Positions 1-10,431 are shown, counted from the stretch's first letter. The stretch is 64,000 nucleotides of DNA from Acanthamoeba sp. SK_2022b (GCA_027943245.1 JANDJZ010000062.1:62001-126000), one strand, 5' to 3'. Translations and numbers: made by a program. Notes: generated by a model from the letters alone, not told the origin.

Positions 1-1
1 T

Positions 2-517
2 AAGCAGTTAGACGCTGTCGGATTGTGGGTAGGGATAGGGAGGAAGATCGCGACGCCAATCACCGGCGTTTACTTCTCATTGGACGATGAAGAACTGGGT
101 TTTGATGCCGGATTGTGGCGCGGGCGATTCGATGCCGGCGGCTTCACTGAACTGGACGATGACACCTACCGAACCATCATCCGCGCGAAAATAGCGGCCA
201 ACCACTGGGACGGAACCACGGAGACGCTCAGTGACGTCTACCAGATTATTTTCCCAGACGGAAAAACGAAGATTTTCGCCGTCGATAACTTCGACATGAC
301 GATGTCCGTTTACATCACCGGCGACCGCATTACTCCGGTCATGAAAGCTGTGATCGAACTGGGTTATCTGGACATCAAGCCGTCAACCGTCCGTATCAAA
401 AACTACACCATTACCACCGAATCGGGGCCGCTGTTCGGCTTCGACATCGATAATGAATTTATCTCCGGCTTCGAGAAGGGCGCATGGGGAACACTGCTGG
501 GAGCATCACATGGCTAA
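2..517 (+). CDS. Phage tail protein, DUF2612 family (5' end missing)
   Basis: The reading frame is open to the left edge of the window, so the N-terminus is missing; a TTG at 23 is an internal codon, not a convincing start. The visible part begins with an L-D-A-V-G-L-W-V-G stretch and continues with the Phe/Asp-rich segments typical of DUF2612 proteins, which in tailed phages sit between baseplate genes and the tail fibre. The stop overlaps the start of the fibre gene by 8 bases, as in a compact late-gene operon. Family assignment is by eye. The role, probably baseplate or fibre attachment, is inferred from neighbours. Confidence 0.75.
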   Translation, partial: KQLDAVGLWVGIGRKIATPITGVYFSLDDEELGFDAGLWRGRFDAGGFTELDDDTYRTIIRAKIAANHWDGTTETLSDVYQIIFPDGKTKIFAVDNFDMTMSVYITGDRITPVMKAVIELGYLDIKPSTVRIKNYTITTESGPLFGFDIDNEFISGFEKGAWGTLLGASHG

Positions 518-1424
518 GAACGAATTTTTACCCTTCGGCACAGCGGCAAACGCCAACGTTTTACCTAATGCAGGCTATCAGGCGCTGCCGGCTCGCTCGG
601 CGGGCTTCAGTTCGGGCGTGGCGAAGTCAGAGGAGCTCAACACCGTATGGCGCCAAGGCTCGACAATGGCCGCTGTGCTGGGGCAGTTTATCGCCGATAA
701 AACCGGTCAGGATGTGCTTGATGATGGCGATCTGAATGGCCTGCTGGATAAGCTCAAAGAGGCGATGGGCGGGTGCCTGATTGGTATTCAGCGCTTCACC
801 GCCTCGGGAACTTATACGCCAACGCCTGGAACGCGATATGTAATTGTCGAGGCCGTTGGTGGTGGTGGCGGCGGTGGTGGGTGTTCTTCTACAAGTAGCG
901 ATAATGCCTCTGTAAGCGGGGGTGGTGCTTCAGGGGGGTACATCAGAGGCAAATTTGATATTTCAAGTATCGGTAATTCGGTAGCGATAAATATTGGTGC
1001 TGGTGGAGCTGGAGGTATCGGTGGAAATTCTGGCACCGCTGGCGGCGACACTACGTTTGGTTTGTTGGCAACTGCGCCCGGTGGGCTTGGAGGGGTTTCT
1101 TCAACGAGCTCTTCATCTTCAGCGTTCATTGCTGTAGGCGGGGCTCCTGGTGCTGCCCCCACAGGTGGGAACTTAATTTCTTCACGAGGCAGTCGAGGGG
1201 GGAGCGGCTTGTTCTTTAACTCTTCTACTGGCGCCGTTGGTGGTGATGGCTCCCCCTCTCAATTGGGAGGCGGCGGGGTGGGGTCAGGGAGTTCTGGATC
1301 GACTGGGACAGCCGGTAGCGGACATGGAAGCGGTGGCGGTGGCAATGCTCGCCAGCCCTCATCTGCCGCAATCAATGGTTACTCAGGAGCGCCAGGAGTT
1401 CTGATTATTTGTGAGTACTCTTAA
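510..1424 (+). CDS. Phage tail fibre protein with glycine-rich tip
   Basis: This 304-residue protein starts at ATG 510, preceded by GGGAG; an upstream in-frame ATG at 453 lies inside the previous gene and is not preferred. Residues 1-85 (MAKNEFLPFGTAANANV onward) look like the short fibre N-termini common in enterobacterial prophages. From about residue 108 it is dominated by glycine and serine, with a run of eight glycines and many GG/GGG steps. Such polyglycine-rich tips occur in receptor-binding adhesins of some myophages, so this is probably the part that meets the host surface. The last 20 bases overlap the convergent acyltransferase gene. Confidence 0.75.
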   Translation: MAKNEFLPFGTAANANVLPNAGYQALPARSAGFSSGVAKSEELNTVWRQGSTMAAVLGQFIADKTGQDVLDDGDLNGLLDKLKEAMGGCLIGIQRFTASGTYTPTPGTRYVIVEAVGGGGGGGGCSSTSSDNASVSGGGASGGYIRGKFDISSIGNSVAINIGAGGAGGIGGNSGTAGGDTTFGLLATAPGGLGGVSSTSSSSSAFIAVGGAPGAAPTGGNLISSRGSRGGSGLFFNSSTGAVGGDGSPSQLGGGGVGSGSSGSTGTAGSGHGSGGGGNARQPSSAAINGYSGAPGVLIICEYS

Positions 1425-2475
1425 TTGATAATTGTCTTTGTTTCTCATCTACGATTTTCTTTGCAAACCGCATCGCTGGTTTTTCAACAAGAAACCAAGA
1501 CGCAAATGCCATGATTATTGCCAGTAGAATTGATAACGCTATGTTTAATACCGGCTGAAGGTTTAAATTTTGAGATATTATTTGCTGAACGGGGAATCCC
1601 CATAAGTAAACACCATATGATATGTCATGTTTTAAATGCAAATCGACAATTAATTTCATCGATGAAATGTGAAGTGAAATAAGGCATATAGATATACATA
1701 GCAATAAAGAGCTGAAGTGCTCATCGTTAAATATGAATTGAGCAGCAAAAAATATAAAAGGAATGTAAATGTTAGTATGAAAATGATTTTTATTTATTGC
1801 TAGTAGTGCTCCAAGCGCAAAGCATGGTGCCAATAGATAGATTGCGTTGTTACTTGAGCCAGCAAACAAAATCCCTTTGAATGGAGTGATCGGTTCTATG
1901 ATTACGATGAGGCATAGTAGGGATGATATCAATCTTGAGCTTCCAGCTTTAGTTACATAAAGCAATGCCAAAATAATATATGCCAACACCTCGTAATGAA
2001 TCGTCCATAAAGAGCCATTAACTCCATAGTTGTTTTTCTCAAAAACACCAGGCAGGGTGTATTGGGTATCTAATAGCAAATTTTTCACGACATAAACTAT
2101 CGGCTGGCTAGTTTTAAAGTATTCAGCAATAGACATTGTTGTAAATATCGGCCCTATTAAAAGTGCCGTTATTATTACAACAAGCGCCAGTCCGGGGAAA
2201 ACCCTGAGTGAACGAGAGGCAATAAAGTGTATGATTGAGTTTCGCGATAGCAAACTATTAGTTACCAATAGGCCGCTTATAAAGAAAAAAACCTTTACCG
2301 CTAGGCCGCCTGTTGTCATGTAACCAAATAAATATTTTACTGGGTCAGTTATTCCCCATTGCGGGTTTAGAGCAAAGGAATGATAGGCAATAACCGACAA
2401 TGAGGCTACTAACCGTATAAGGTCTAAGTTGTTTTCATCTCTTTTTATTAACTCGCTTATAAGAAGTCCGCGCAT
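1405..2475 (-). CDS. Acyltransferase family 3 membrane protein (probable surface sugar O-acyltransferase)
   Basis: This is an integral membrane protein of about 356 residues with roughly ten hydrophobic segments. It carries the N-terminal Arg...His signature of acyltransferase-3 (OafA/OatA-like) enzymes (R21 and H32 in R-L-V-A-S-L-S-V-I-A-Y-H). Family members move acetyl or other acyl groups from the cytoplasm onto polysaccharides. The start at 2475 is preferred because GAGA lies upstream; a longer version from 2532 has no visible ribosome site. The gene is AT-rich and runs against the tail operon, separating the fibre and spike genes. This is typical of a phage cargo gene for serotype conversion, but the substrate cannot be read from sequence. 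Confidence 0.8.
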   Translation of the reverse strand: MRGLLISELIKRDENNLDLIRLVASLSVIAYHSFALNPQWGITDPVKYLFGYMTTGGLAVKVFFFISGLLVTNSLLSRNSIIHFIASRSLRVFPGLALVVIITALLIGPIFTTMSIAEYFKTSQPIVYVVKNLLLDTQYTLPGVFEKNNYGVNGSLWTIHYEVLAYIILALLYVTKAGSSRLISSLLCLIVIIEPITPFKGILFAGSSNNAIYLLAPCFALGALLAINKNHFHTNIYIPFIFFAAQFIFNDEHFSSLLLCISICLISLHISSMKLIVDLHLKHDISYGVYLWGFPVQQIISQNLNLQPVLNIALSILLAIIMAFASWFLVEKPAMRFAKKIVDEKQRQLSIKSTHK

Positions 2476-2534
2476 TTTTATCTCTAAACTAATCCAATTA
2501 TCGAAGATTTTACCAGTATCTCGGAGAATCATCT

Positions 2535-4484
2535 ATGTCATCTGAAGGATTGCCAGTTGATGGCGTCGTCGGCACAGACATTGTGCTGAGAGCCCGCAGC
2601 ACGCAACAAGTAACAGACGAAGCAAAGAGCAGTCTGTCGGCAGATAGCGCCGCTCAGTCAGCTGATGCCGCGTTTAAGTTTAGTCGCCAGGCGAAGGAGG
2701 CAGCCGCGGGGGTATCTGACGATGCAGACCGCGCTGAGGCGGCAGCAGAGATTGCTCAATCTGCCTCTGAGGCATATCCTAGCAAAGCGGCCGCCCAGGA
2801 TGCTATTGATAAAGGAACCGAAACGAGAACGGATTTTATCGTGTGGGGTGTTGTTGATGGTGATATATGGACTGAGCGATATCAGAATGTTAATGGTGTC
2901 GCCACTCCAACCGGCGTGACAATGAAAAATGGCAAATTCATTGATGCTTTGGTAGCCGTTGTGAATAACTTGAATATCTCGTTACCGAGTTATCACCAAT
3001 CGCCCGACCTTGTGGCATTTCATGTTGATCGAAATGGACAGGTCCCAGCCTGGTATCGCTATGGTAAACTTGGTTTTGCTGGGGTAGAAAGTGATTCTGC
3101 TCAGCGACTTCTTAATGCCAGCTATTCGTTTTTCCCAATCCAAATGTCGGCGAATTTGTGGGCATTCGGGGTGGATTCTAAGGGTAAGGTTCCGATGTGG
3201 TGTCGAAATGGAGCCTGGGGTGCTGCTGCTATAGAGCCAGATACAGCGGACAGGTTGATTAAAAGCGCTCGATCATTCTCATCATATAACATGTCGCCAA
3301 ATAACGTTGCGCTTTATGTGGACACCATTGGTCAAGTCCCTATCCGTTTAATAGGAGGGGCATTCGACGCGGCAGATGTAACTCAGGAAACGGCTAACAT
3401 CATTGGTGATAAGATCGGCGCTACCGGAAATGTAGCCGTGCGAAGTACATCAGGTAGCACGCTTTATTCAATGCGAATTAAAAAAGCCAAACTGAAAAAG
3501 GGAGTTAGCGGTCGCCTAGTAGGAATGGCTGTCGGGGATTCGTGGTCAGAGTTCTACAATATTTCGCAAGCACTGGCGAATCGTATGTATGCAGACTGGG
3601 GTCCGCGCGCCGGTGCAGGATGGTTTCAGCTAATTACAGATCCATCGTCACGTTGGGAAAATATGATTGTCACACGCAGTGGGTGGACTGAGTACGACGC
3701 CAGTTATTCTAATGCTCAACCACCGTATGGATGTGGCGTCGATGGCATTGCCTATTACACCTCTGCTAATAACGCAACGGCATCAATCACAAACGTTAAG
3801 GACACTACAGGAACTGTATTTTATTACGACGGTAACGGCACGTTTGTTATTGGCGTTGGCGGCACGACTAAAACGGTAACAGGCACTGGTTCCGGTGAGT
3901 ACCGCAACACGTCTATTCCCGGCCTAACCTCTGGGCTGGACACGGTGACCATTACAACAACAGGAAATACTGGCGTCGTTTGCCTGCATGGACTTTTGTT
4001 TGAGACGGAGTTGAATTCCGGTTGCTTGATGCACAAATGCGGGAACGGAGGAACCTGGGCGGCTCAGCATACCAATTTCATTACACCTCGCATTCAGTTC
4101 TTTGCACAAAAACTTAACCCAGATTTTATTGTAGTTAATCTGGGCACTAACGACTTTCTGCAAAGTAGAACGACAGAGACGTATATCACCGGACTTAATG
4201 GGATAATCGATTCTTGGAGAGCCATACTGCCGGATGTTGGGATTATTTTAGTATCTCCGCCTGTTCCCAATGCAGAAGGAAGAACGCCTATGGTTGATTT
4301 CCGGAACGCCATGCGAAATGTTGCTCGCGATAAAATGGTAGAATGGTATGACCTTTACGACGACATGCCAAAAGACTGGGCTACCGGAAATGCAATGGGT
4401 TGGTGGAAAGACTCGTATCATCCGAATGACGTTGGCGCCGAACAAATCGTAAATACCATGTTCGAACTCCTATTAGATAAATAA
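2535..4484 (+). CDS. Phage tail spike protein with C-terminal SGNH/GDSL esterase domain
   Basis: The protein has 649 residues, starting at ATG 2535 with GGAGA upstream. It has an Ala/Ser-rich, coiled-coil-like N-terminus (about 20-95), three tandem 49-residue repeats (156-294) and a C-terminal SGNH hydrolase domain. The hydrolase blocks are visible: G-D-S-W with nucleophile Ser336, N-L-G-T-N-D with Asn539, and D-S-Y-H with Asp626 and His629. Esterase domains of this kind in phage spikes remove O-acetyl groups from host polysaccharide. The combination with an acyltransferase gene immediately upstream on the other strand supports a surface-glycan role. The actual substrate is inferred. Confidence 0.85.
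   Translation: MSSEGLPVDGVVGTDIVLRARSTQQVTDEAKSSLSADSAAQSADAAFKFSRQAKEAAAGVSDDADRAEAAAEIAQSASEAYPSKAAAQDAIDKGTETRTDFIVWGVVDGDIWTERYQNVNGVATPTGVTMKNGKFIDALVAVVNNLNISLPSYHQSPDLVAFHVDRNGQVPAWYRYGKLGFAGVESDSAQRLLNASYSFFPIQMSANLWAFGVDSKGKVPMWCRNGAWGAAAIEPDTADRLIKSARSFSSYNMSPNNVALYVDTIGQVPIRLIGGAFDAADVTQETANIIGDKIGATGNVAVRSTSGSTLYSMRIKKAKLKKGVSGRLVGMAVGDSWSEFYNISQALANRMYADWGPRAGAGWFQLITDPSSRWENMIVTRSGWTEYDASYSNAQPPYGCGVDGIAYYTSANNATASITNVKDTTGTVFYYDGNGTFVIGVGGTTKTVTGTGSGEYRNTSIPGLTSGLDTVTITTTGNTGVVCLHGLLFETELNSGCLMHKCGNGGTWAAQHTNFITPRIQFFAQKLNPDFIVVNLGTNDFLQSRTTETYITGLNGIIDSWRAILPDVGIILVSPPVPNAEGRTPMVDFRNAMRNVARDKMVEWYDLYDDMPKDWATGNAMGWWKDSYHPNDVGAEQIVNTMFELLLDK
3000..3416 (+). repeat. Three tandem 147-bp coding repeats in the spike gene
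   Basis: Units begin at 3000, 3147 and 3294, exactly 147 bases (49 codons) apart. Each starts Ser-Pro/Ala-Asp/Asn and carries the pattern A-(F/L)-x-V-D-x-x-G-x-V-P followed by an aromatic/glycine stretch and (E/T)-x-(D/T)-A-(Q/D/N). The third unit is the most divergent and is shortened at its end. Similarity is at protein level and much weaker in DNA, so the duplication is old. Confidence 0.75.
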
Positions 4485-4493
4485 GGTCAAGAA

Positions 4494-5279
4494 ATGAACA
4501 ATATGAATACAGTTGTCCCGCTAATTCAGGGTGAACTACCTGCTGGCCCTAGCTATATGGATATCTCAGACTTTATAGTAGAAAATCCGTTTTATGACCT
4601 TACTATATTGAATGGGCTTATCGGGGCTTATTTTTTATCTAGTCAGATGAAAAATCCGCTTAATAACCATGCAAATTTAAGTAAGCCACTTAAAAGAGTG
4701 GGTAATCCAGTTATTGGCAGCAAGTATACTTCATTCAGCGATGGAAACCAGTTTGACACACAGATCCCAGTTGGGAGTTCAGCTGCGTCGAATGCCGCAG
4801 TAACAATCATCGCTGTTGCAAAAAATCCGTCAACGACAGTAGATGCGTGGCCTGTCGGCAACTACCTCGGTGGATCTGGCAGCATCAGTACCGATAATAT
4901 TCTTCTTCGTAAAGATAATAATATTGAATCTTATACATCAGATGGATCAGGCTTAGCATCCGTTGTTACCAGCACTACCAATGGCGGTAGTGCTGGTCAG
5001 CTGCTGGTTGTTGCCGGGCAGTTTGGCCCTACGAGTATTACTGGTTCATGCTACCAACCAGGGACAGATAACTTATTGCAGAATACAAGGGCCATTTCAT
5101 CTCGTAAGGCAAATCCAACCACTAACTATCGAATCGGCGGCCGCCCAGGAATGACAGGTAATGGCACTCCTAATGTATCTGCCGTTCTGATCTACGAAGG
5201 AAGATTGTCGGATTCAGACCTGCTGACAGTGTGTCGCTATTTCCGCACAACGTTTGGAACTCGGTACAGCTTGTGGTAA
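4494..5279 (+). CDS. Phage-associated protein with LamG/concanavalin-like fold (putative)
   Basis: The protein has 261 residues and starts nine bases after the spike gene, so the two are probably co-transcribed. The sequence is rich in Ser, Thr, Asn and Gly. It ends in a segment of the form V-S-A-V-L-I-Y-E-G-R-L-S-D-S-D followed by an aromatic helix, the usual closing strand and helix of LamG/concanavalin-like jelly-roll domains found in phage and surface proteins. No enzymatic motif is visible. It could be a carbohydrate-binding fibre accessory or a second spike component. The family is inferred from pattern only. Confidence 0.6.
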   Translation: MNNMNTVVPLIQGELPAGPSYMDISDFIVENPFYDLTILNGLIGAYFLSSQMKNPLNNHANLSKPLKRVGNPVIGSKYTSFSDGNQFDTQIPVGSSAASNAAVTIIAVAKNPSTTVDAWPVGNYLGGSGSISTDNILLRKDNNIESYTSDGSGLASVVTSTTNGGSAGQLLVVAGQFGPTSITGSCYQPGTDNLLQNTRAISSRKANPTTNYRIGGRPGMTGNGTPNVSAVLIYEGRLSDSDLLTVCRYFRTTFGTRYSLW

Positions 5280-5280
5280 T

Positions 5281-5308
5281 AAAAAGGGCGGTTAGGCCGC
5301 CCGTTAAT
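5281..5308 (-). terminator. Hairpin terminator between tail genes and small minus-strand gene
   Basis: The stem GGGCGG/CCGCCC (5286-5302, loop TTAGG) is followed on the minus strand by TTTTTATT, a good rho-independent terminator for the small minus-strand gene. On the plus strand the U-tract is weak (GTTAATT), but it may still stop tail-operon transcripts. Confidence 0.7.
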
Positions 5309-5513
5309 TATGAATATATTTACTAGCTAGTTCTCTACCCCATCTTCGCCACTCAACTTCTATCCAAGCAGCTATCATAAATAGGTTGATGTAGAAAAGA
5401 ACAACATCGGTTCGCCAGCTAATTATGAGGTCAATTAGGCAATAAGCACCTATAATCCTAAATATCATGTCCAGCCATATGTTCCATTTGGCTTTTTTGT
5501 TATGACTATTCAT
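5304..5513 (-). CDS. Small two-helix membrane protein, unknown function
   Basis: This 69-residue protein has a basic N-terminus, hydrophobic segments at about 15-30 and 37-50, and a Trp/Arg-rich C-terminus. It is AT-rich like the tail genes and ends right at a hairpin terminator on its own strand, which supports it being a real transcription unit. No family is recognised. Small membrane proteins at prophage ends are often lysogeny cargo, or holin- or exclusion-like, but nothing in the sequence decides this. Confidence 0.5.
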   Translation of the reverse strand: MNSHNKKAKWNIWLDMIFRIIGAYCLIDLIISWRTDVVLFYINLFMIAAWIEVEWRRWGRELASKYIHN

Positions 5514-5600
5514 TTAAAACGTCCACTGTGTTTTTTACAATGGTCTCACAAGATTTACTGTCAAGCACGAAGTAAATAAGAATTTGATGAAAATCATTCT

Positions 5601-5837
5601 TTACTTACGCAAGGCAAAATCAAAATCTATAGCCGCATCAACGGCTTGACCCTGGGTTTTAAACGGTGCTTCTGACACGAGCGGCCAGCGCCCTTTATGC
5701 CAAACATAAAGCCAGTGCTGCTGCTCCTCGTCTTCGCGAATTGCGAACATCGGTGGGCTGTTCTGCTGTGGTTCTGGGTATCTGTCGTTTTCGTTGAGAA
5801 TGAAGATCTGCCGGCCGGCAAGGATGATGCTGCCCAT
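5601..5837 (-). CDS. Small hypothetical protein (78 aa)
   Basis: The start at 5837 has CGGAG nine bases upstream; the same frame stays open to 5966 but that extension looks like non-coding sequence. The product is soluble and rich in Trp, Gln and acidic residues, with a central H-W-L-Y-V-W-H-K-G-R-W segment and a C-terminal A-A-I-D-F-D-F-A. No known family or catalytic motif is recognised. It lies between the prophage tail genes and tgt on the strand opposite to both. Confidence 0.5.
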   Translation of the reverse strand: MGSIILAGRQIFILNENDRYPEPQQNSPPMFAIREDEEQQHWLYVWHKGRWPLVSEAPFKTQGQAVDAAIDFDFALRK

Positions 5838-6005
5838 TGCTGTGCTCCGTTGGTGGGTGTGCAGTAATGGTAGCTGGTGGTTAGAAATTGTGGCGGGAGG
5901 TGTGACAGATTTGTGCCAAAACGCTGACACAAACCAACAATGAAAGGCAAAAATCAGCAAACGCACTTTGTAGCGACTGGCTTGTGGTGCGGCTTTGGCT
6001 GTTAG

Positions 6006-7187
<1,182 letters not shown>

Positions 7188-7220
7188 TCTAATAATTGAT
7201 AACTTAATGAGGGAATTTCA

Positions 7221-7553
7221 ATGAGCTTTTTCATTTCTGACGCCGTCGCATCCGCAGGGGCTCCGGCTCAGGGAAGCCCGTACTCTCTGATCATTATGCT
7301 GGTGGTGTTCGGCCTGATCTTCTACTTCATGATCCTGCGCCCACAGCAGAAGCGCGCTAAAGATCACAAGAAGCTGATGGACTCCATCGGTAAAGGCGAC
7401 GAAGTGCTGACCACCGGCGGCCTGATCGGTCGCGTGACCAAAGTGGCCGACACCGGCATCATCGCCATCGCGCTGAACGACACCACGGAAGTGATGATCA
7501 AGCGTGACTTCGTGGCGGCCGTTCTGCCGAAAGGTACCATGAAGGCCCTGTAA
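7221..7553 (+). CDS. yajC: Sec translocon accessory subunit YajC
   Basis: The protein has 110 residues with one membrane helix (about 20-40, S-L-I-I-M-L-V-V-F-G-L-I-F-Y-F) and a cytoplasmic domain beginning R-P-Q-Q-K-R-A-K, the family signature. It associates with SecDF and the SecYEG translocon. It lies 33 bp after tgt and 24 bp before secD, in the conserved tgt-yajC-secD-secF order, and GAGGG precedes its ATG. Confidence 0.96.
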   Translation: MSFFISDAVASAGAPAQGSPYSLIIMLVVFGLIFYFMILRPQQKRAKDHKKLMDSIGKGDEVLTTGGLIGRVTKVADTGIIAIALNDTTEVMIKRDFVAAVLPKGTMKAL

Positions 7554-7577
7554 TCTTTTTTCCCGAAGGGAATTGCC

Positions 7578-9425
7578 GTGCTAAACCGTTATCCTTTGTG
7601 GAAGTATCTGATGTTGATCGTCGTGATCCTCGTCGGTCTGCTTTATGCGCTTCCCAACATCTACGGTGAGGATCCGGCCGTACAAATCACTGGCGCGCGC
7701 GGCGTCGCCGCCAGTGAAACTACGCTGGACCAGGTCCGTACCGTATTAGAAAAAGACAACATCGCGAGCAAGTCGATTGCGCTGGAAAATGGCGCCATCC
7801 TGGCTCGCTTTAAAGATCCTGACGTTCAGCTGCGCGCCCGCGAAGCGCTGGTGACCGAGCTGGGTGACAAATTCGTCGTGGCGCTGAACCTGGCGCCGGC
7901 CACGCCGACCTGGCTGGCCATGCTGGGCGCAGAGCCGATGAAACTCGGCCTGGACCTGCGCGGCGGCGTGCACTTCCTGATGGAAGTGGACATGGACACC
8001 GCGCTGAGCAAGCTGCAGGAACAGACCATGGATACCCTGCGCAGCGAGCTGCGCGAGAAGGGCATTCCTTATGCGTCTATCCGCAAGCTGGACAACAACG
8101 GCGTGGAAGTTCGCTTCCGTGACGATGCGGCCCGCGATCAGGCCATCAGCTACATCGGCCCGCGTCAGCGCGATCTGGTGCTGTCCGCCAACGGCGCCAA
8201 CACCATGAAAGCCAGCCTGACGGACGCCCGTCTGAGCGAAGCGCGCGAATACGCCGTCCAGCAGAACATCACTATCCTGCGTAACCGCGTCAACCAGCTC
8301 GGCGTCGCCGAACCGCTGGTGCAGCGCCAGGGCGCCGACCGCATCGTGGTCGAGCTGCCGGGCATTCAGGACACCGCGCGCGCCAAAGAAATTCTGGGCG
8401 CCACCGCGACCCTGGAATTCCGTCTGGTGAACACCAATGCGGACGCCACTGCGGCGGCCAACGGCCGCGTGCCGGGCGACTCCGAGGTGAAATACACCCG
8501 TGACGGCCAGCCGATCGTGCTGTACAAGCGCGTGATCCTGACCGGTGATCACATCACCGATTCCACCTCGAGCACCGACGAATACAACCAGCCGCAGGTT
8601 AACATCTCGCTGGACAGCGCTGGCGGCACGTCCATGTCCAACTTCACCAAGGACAACATCGGCAAGCCGATGGCGACCCTGTTCGTGGAGTATAAGGACA
8701 GCGGCAAGAAAGACGCCAACGGCCGCGCGGTGCTGGTGAAACAGGAAGAAGTGATCAACGTGGCGAACATTCAGTCGCGTCTGGGCAACAGCTTCCGCAT
8801 CACCGGTATCGGCAACCCGAACGAAGCGCGTCAGCTTTCGCTGCTGCTGCGTGCGGGCGCGCTGATCGCGCCGATTCAGATCGTCGAAGAGCGCACCATC
8901 GGTCCAACCCTGGGTCAGCAGAACATCACCCAAGGTCTGGAAGCCTGTCTGTGGGGCCTGGTGGCGTCCATCGTCTTCATGGTGGTCTGGTACCGTAAGT
9001 TCGGCGTGATCGCCACCACGGCGCTGGTCGCCAACCTGGTGCTGATCGTCGGCGTGATGTCTCTGTTGCCAGGGGCGACGCTGACCATGCCGGGCATTGC
9101 CGGGATCGTGTTGACGCTGGCGGTGGCGGTTGACGCCAACGTACTGATTAACGAACGTATCAAGGAAGAGCTGAAGAACGGCAGGTCCGTTCAGCAGGCG
9201 ATCCATGAAGGCTATAAAGGCGCGTTCTCCAGTATCGTCGACGCCAACATCACCACGCTGATCACCGCGGTCATCCTGTACGCAGTGGGCACCGGTTCGA
9301 TCAAAGGCTTTGCGATCACCACCGCTATCGGTGTGGCGACGTCCATGTTCACCGCGATTGTCGGTACCCGTGCCATCGTCAACCTGCTTTACGGCGGCAA
9401 ACGCATTAACAAGCTGTCTATCTGA
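7578..9425 (+). CDS. secD: Protein translocase subunit SecD
   Basis: SecD uses the proton motive force to help pull exported proteins across the inner membrane. At 615 residues it is the same size as in E. coli. The first transmembrane helix (about 8-27) is followed by a large periplasmic region starting with the [10 protein letters not shown] motif near residue 125, and five more helices from about 455, including the conserved [11 protein letters not shown] segment. The start is GTG at 7578, preceded by CGAAGGGAA. The stop is 10 bp before secF. Confidence 0.97.
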   Translation: MLNRYPLWKYLMLIVVILVGLLYALPNIYGEDPAVQITGARGVAASETTLDQVRTVLEKDNIASKSIALENGAILARFKDPDVQLRAREALVTELGDKFVVALNLAPATPTWLAMLGAEPMKLGLDLRGGVHFLMEVDMDTALSKLQEQTMDTLRSELREKGIPYASIRKLDNNGVEVRFRDDAARDQAISYIGPRQRDLVLSANGANTMKASLTDARLSEAREYAVQQNITILRNRVNQLGVAEPLVQRQGADRIVVELPGIQDTARAKEILGATATLEFRLVNTNADATAAANGRVPGDSEVKYTRDGQPIVLYKRVILTGDHITDSTSSTDEYNQPQVNISLDSAGGTSMSNFTKDNIGKPMATLFVEYKDSGKKDANGRAVLVKQEEVINVANIQSRLGNSFRITGIGNPNEARQLSLLLRAGALIAPIQIVEERTIGPTLGQQNITQGLEACLWGLVASIVFMVVWYRKFGVIATTALVANLVLIVGVMSLLPGATLTMPGIAGIVLTLAVAVDANVLINERIKEELKNGRSVQQAIHEGYKGAFSSIVDANITTLITAVILYAVGTGSIKGFAITTAIGVATSMFTAIVGTRAIVNLLYGGKRINKLSI

Positions 9426-9435
9426 GGAGTGCGTT

Positions 9436-10404
9436 GTGGCACAGGATTATACTGTTGAGCAACTCAACTACGGCCGTAAAGTCTACGACTTTATGCGCTG
9501 GGACTACGTGGCCTTCGGCATCTCGTTGCTGCTGTTGGTCGCGTCGATCGCCACCATGTCGGTGCGCGGGTTTAACTGGGGTCTGGATTTCACCGGCGGT
9601 ACGGTGATTGAAATCAACCTGGAGAAGCCGGCCAATCTCGACCTGATGCGCGATACGCTGGAGAAGGCCGGGTTCCAGGATCCGATCATCCAGAACTTCG
9701 GCAGCAGCCGCGACGTGATGGTGCGTATGCCACCGGCGACCGGCACCGCAGGCCAGGAACTGGGCAACAAGGTGATCGGCGTGATCAACGACTCGGTGGA
9801 CAAAAACGCCACCGTGAAGCGCATTGAGTTCGTCGGCCCGAGCGTGGGCAGCGAGCTGGCGCAAACCGGCGGCATGGCGCTGCTGGTGGCGTTGATCTGT
9901 ATCCTGATCTACGTCGGTTTCCGCTTCGAATGGCGCCTGGCGCTGGGGGCGGTTATCGCGCTGGCGCACGACGTGATCATCACGCTGGGCGTGCTGTCGC
10001 TGTTCCACATCGAGATTGACCTGACCATCGTCGCATCCCTGATGTCGGTTATCGGTTACTCGCTGAACGACAGCATCGTGGTCTCCGACCGTATTCGTGA
10101 GAACTTCCGCAAGATCCGCCGCGGTACGCCTTACGAGATCATGAACGTGTCGTTGACCCAGACGCTGAGCCGTACGCTGATGACTTCCGGGACCACCCTG
10201 ATGGTGGTGCTGATGCTGTACATCTTCGGTGGCGCGATGCTGCAAGGCTTCTCGCTGGCGATGCTGATCGGCGTGTCGATCGGTACCGTTTCCTCCATCT
10301 ACGTCGCGTCCGCGCTGGCGTTGAAGCTGGGGATGAAACGCGAACACATGCTGCAGCAAAAAGTGGAAAAAGAGGGCGCAGATCAGCCTTCGATTCTGCC
10401 TTAA
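9436..10404 (+). CDS. secF: Protein translocase subunit SecF
   Basis: The protein has 322 residues and is the partner of SecD. The start is GTG at 9436 (M-A-Q-D-Y-T-V-E), preceded by GAGG. An earlier in-frame ATG at 9310 is inside secD and gives a nonsense extension. Six membrane helices are visible, with the family motif [10 protein letters not shown] after the first helix and [18 protein letters not shown] in the C-terminal half. A strong terminator follows, so this ends the tgt-yajC-secDF unit. Confidence 0.97.
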   Translation: MAQDYTVEQLNYGRKVYDFMRWDYVAFGISLLLLVASIATMSVRGFNWGLDFTGGTVIEINLEKPANLDLMRDTLEKAGFQDPIIQNFGSSRDVMVRMPPATGTAGQELGNKVIGVINDSVDKNATVKRIEFVGPSVGSELAQTGGMALLVALICILIYVGFRFEWRLALGAVIALAHDVIITLGVLSLFHIEIDLTIVASLMSVIGYSLNDSIVVSDRIRENFRKIRRGTPYEIMNVSLTQTLSRTLMTSGTTLMVVLMLYIFGGAMLQGFSLAMLIGVSIGTVSSIYVASALALKLGMKREHMLQQKVEKEGADQPSILP

Positions 10405-10431
10405 CCGTCGCAGTATTCAGCGAAATGAGAA

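Noticed and set aside
812..1162. Proline-rich minus-strand open frame in the fibre gene
   Set aside because: It is simply the complement of the glycine codons of the fibre tip.
7746..9206. Minus-strand open frame opposite secD
   Set aside because: Shadow of the secD codon pattern; no recognisable domain.
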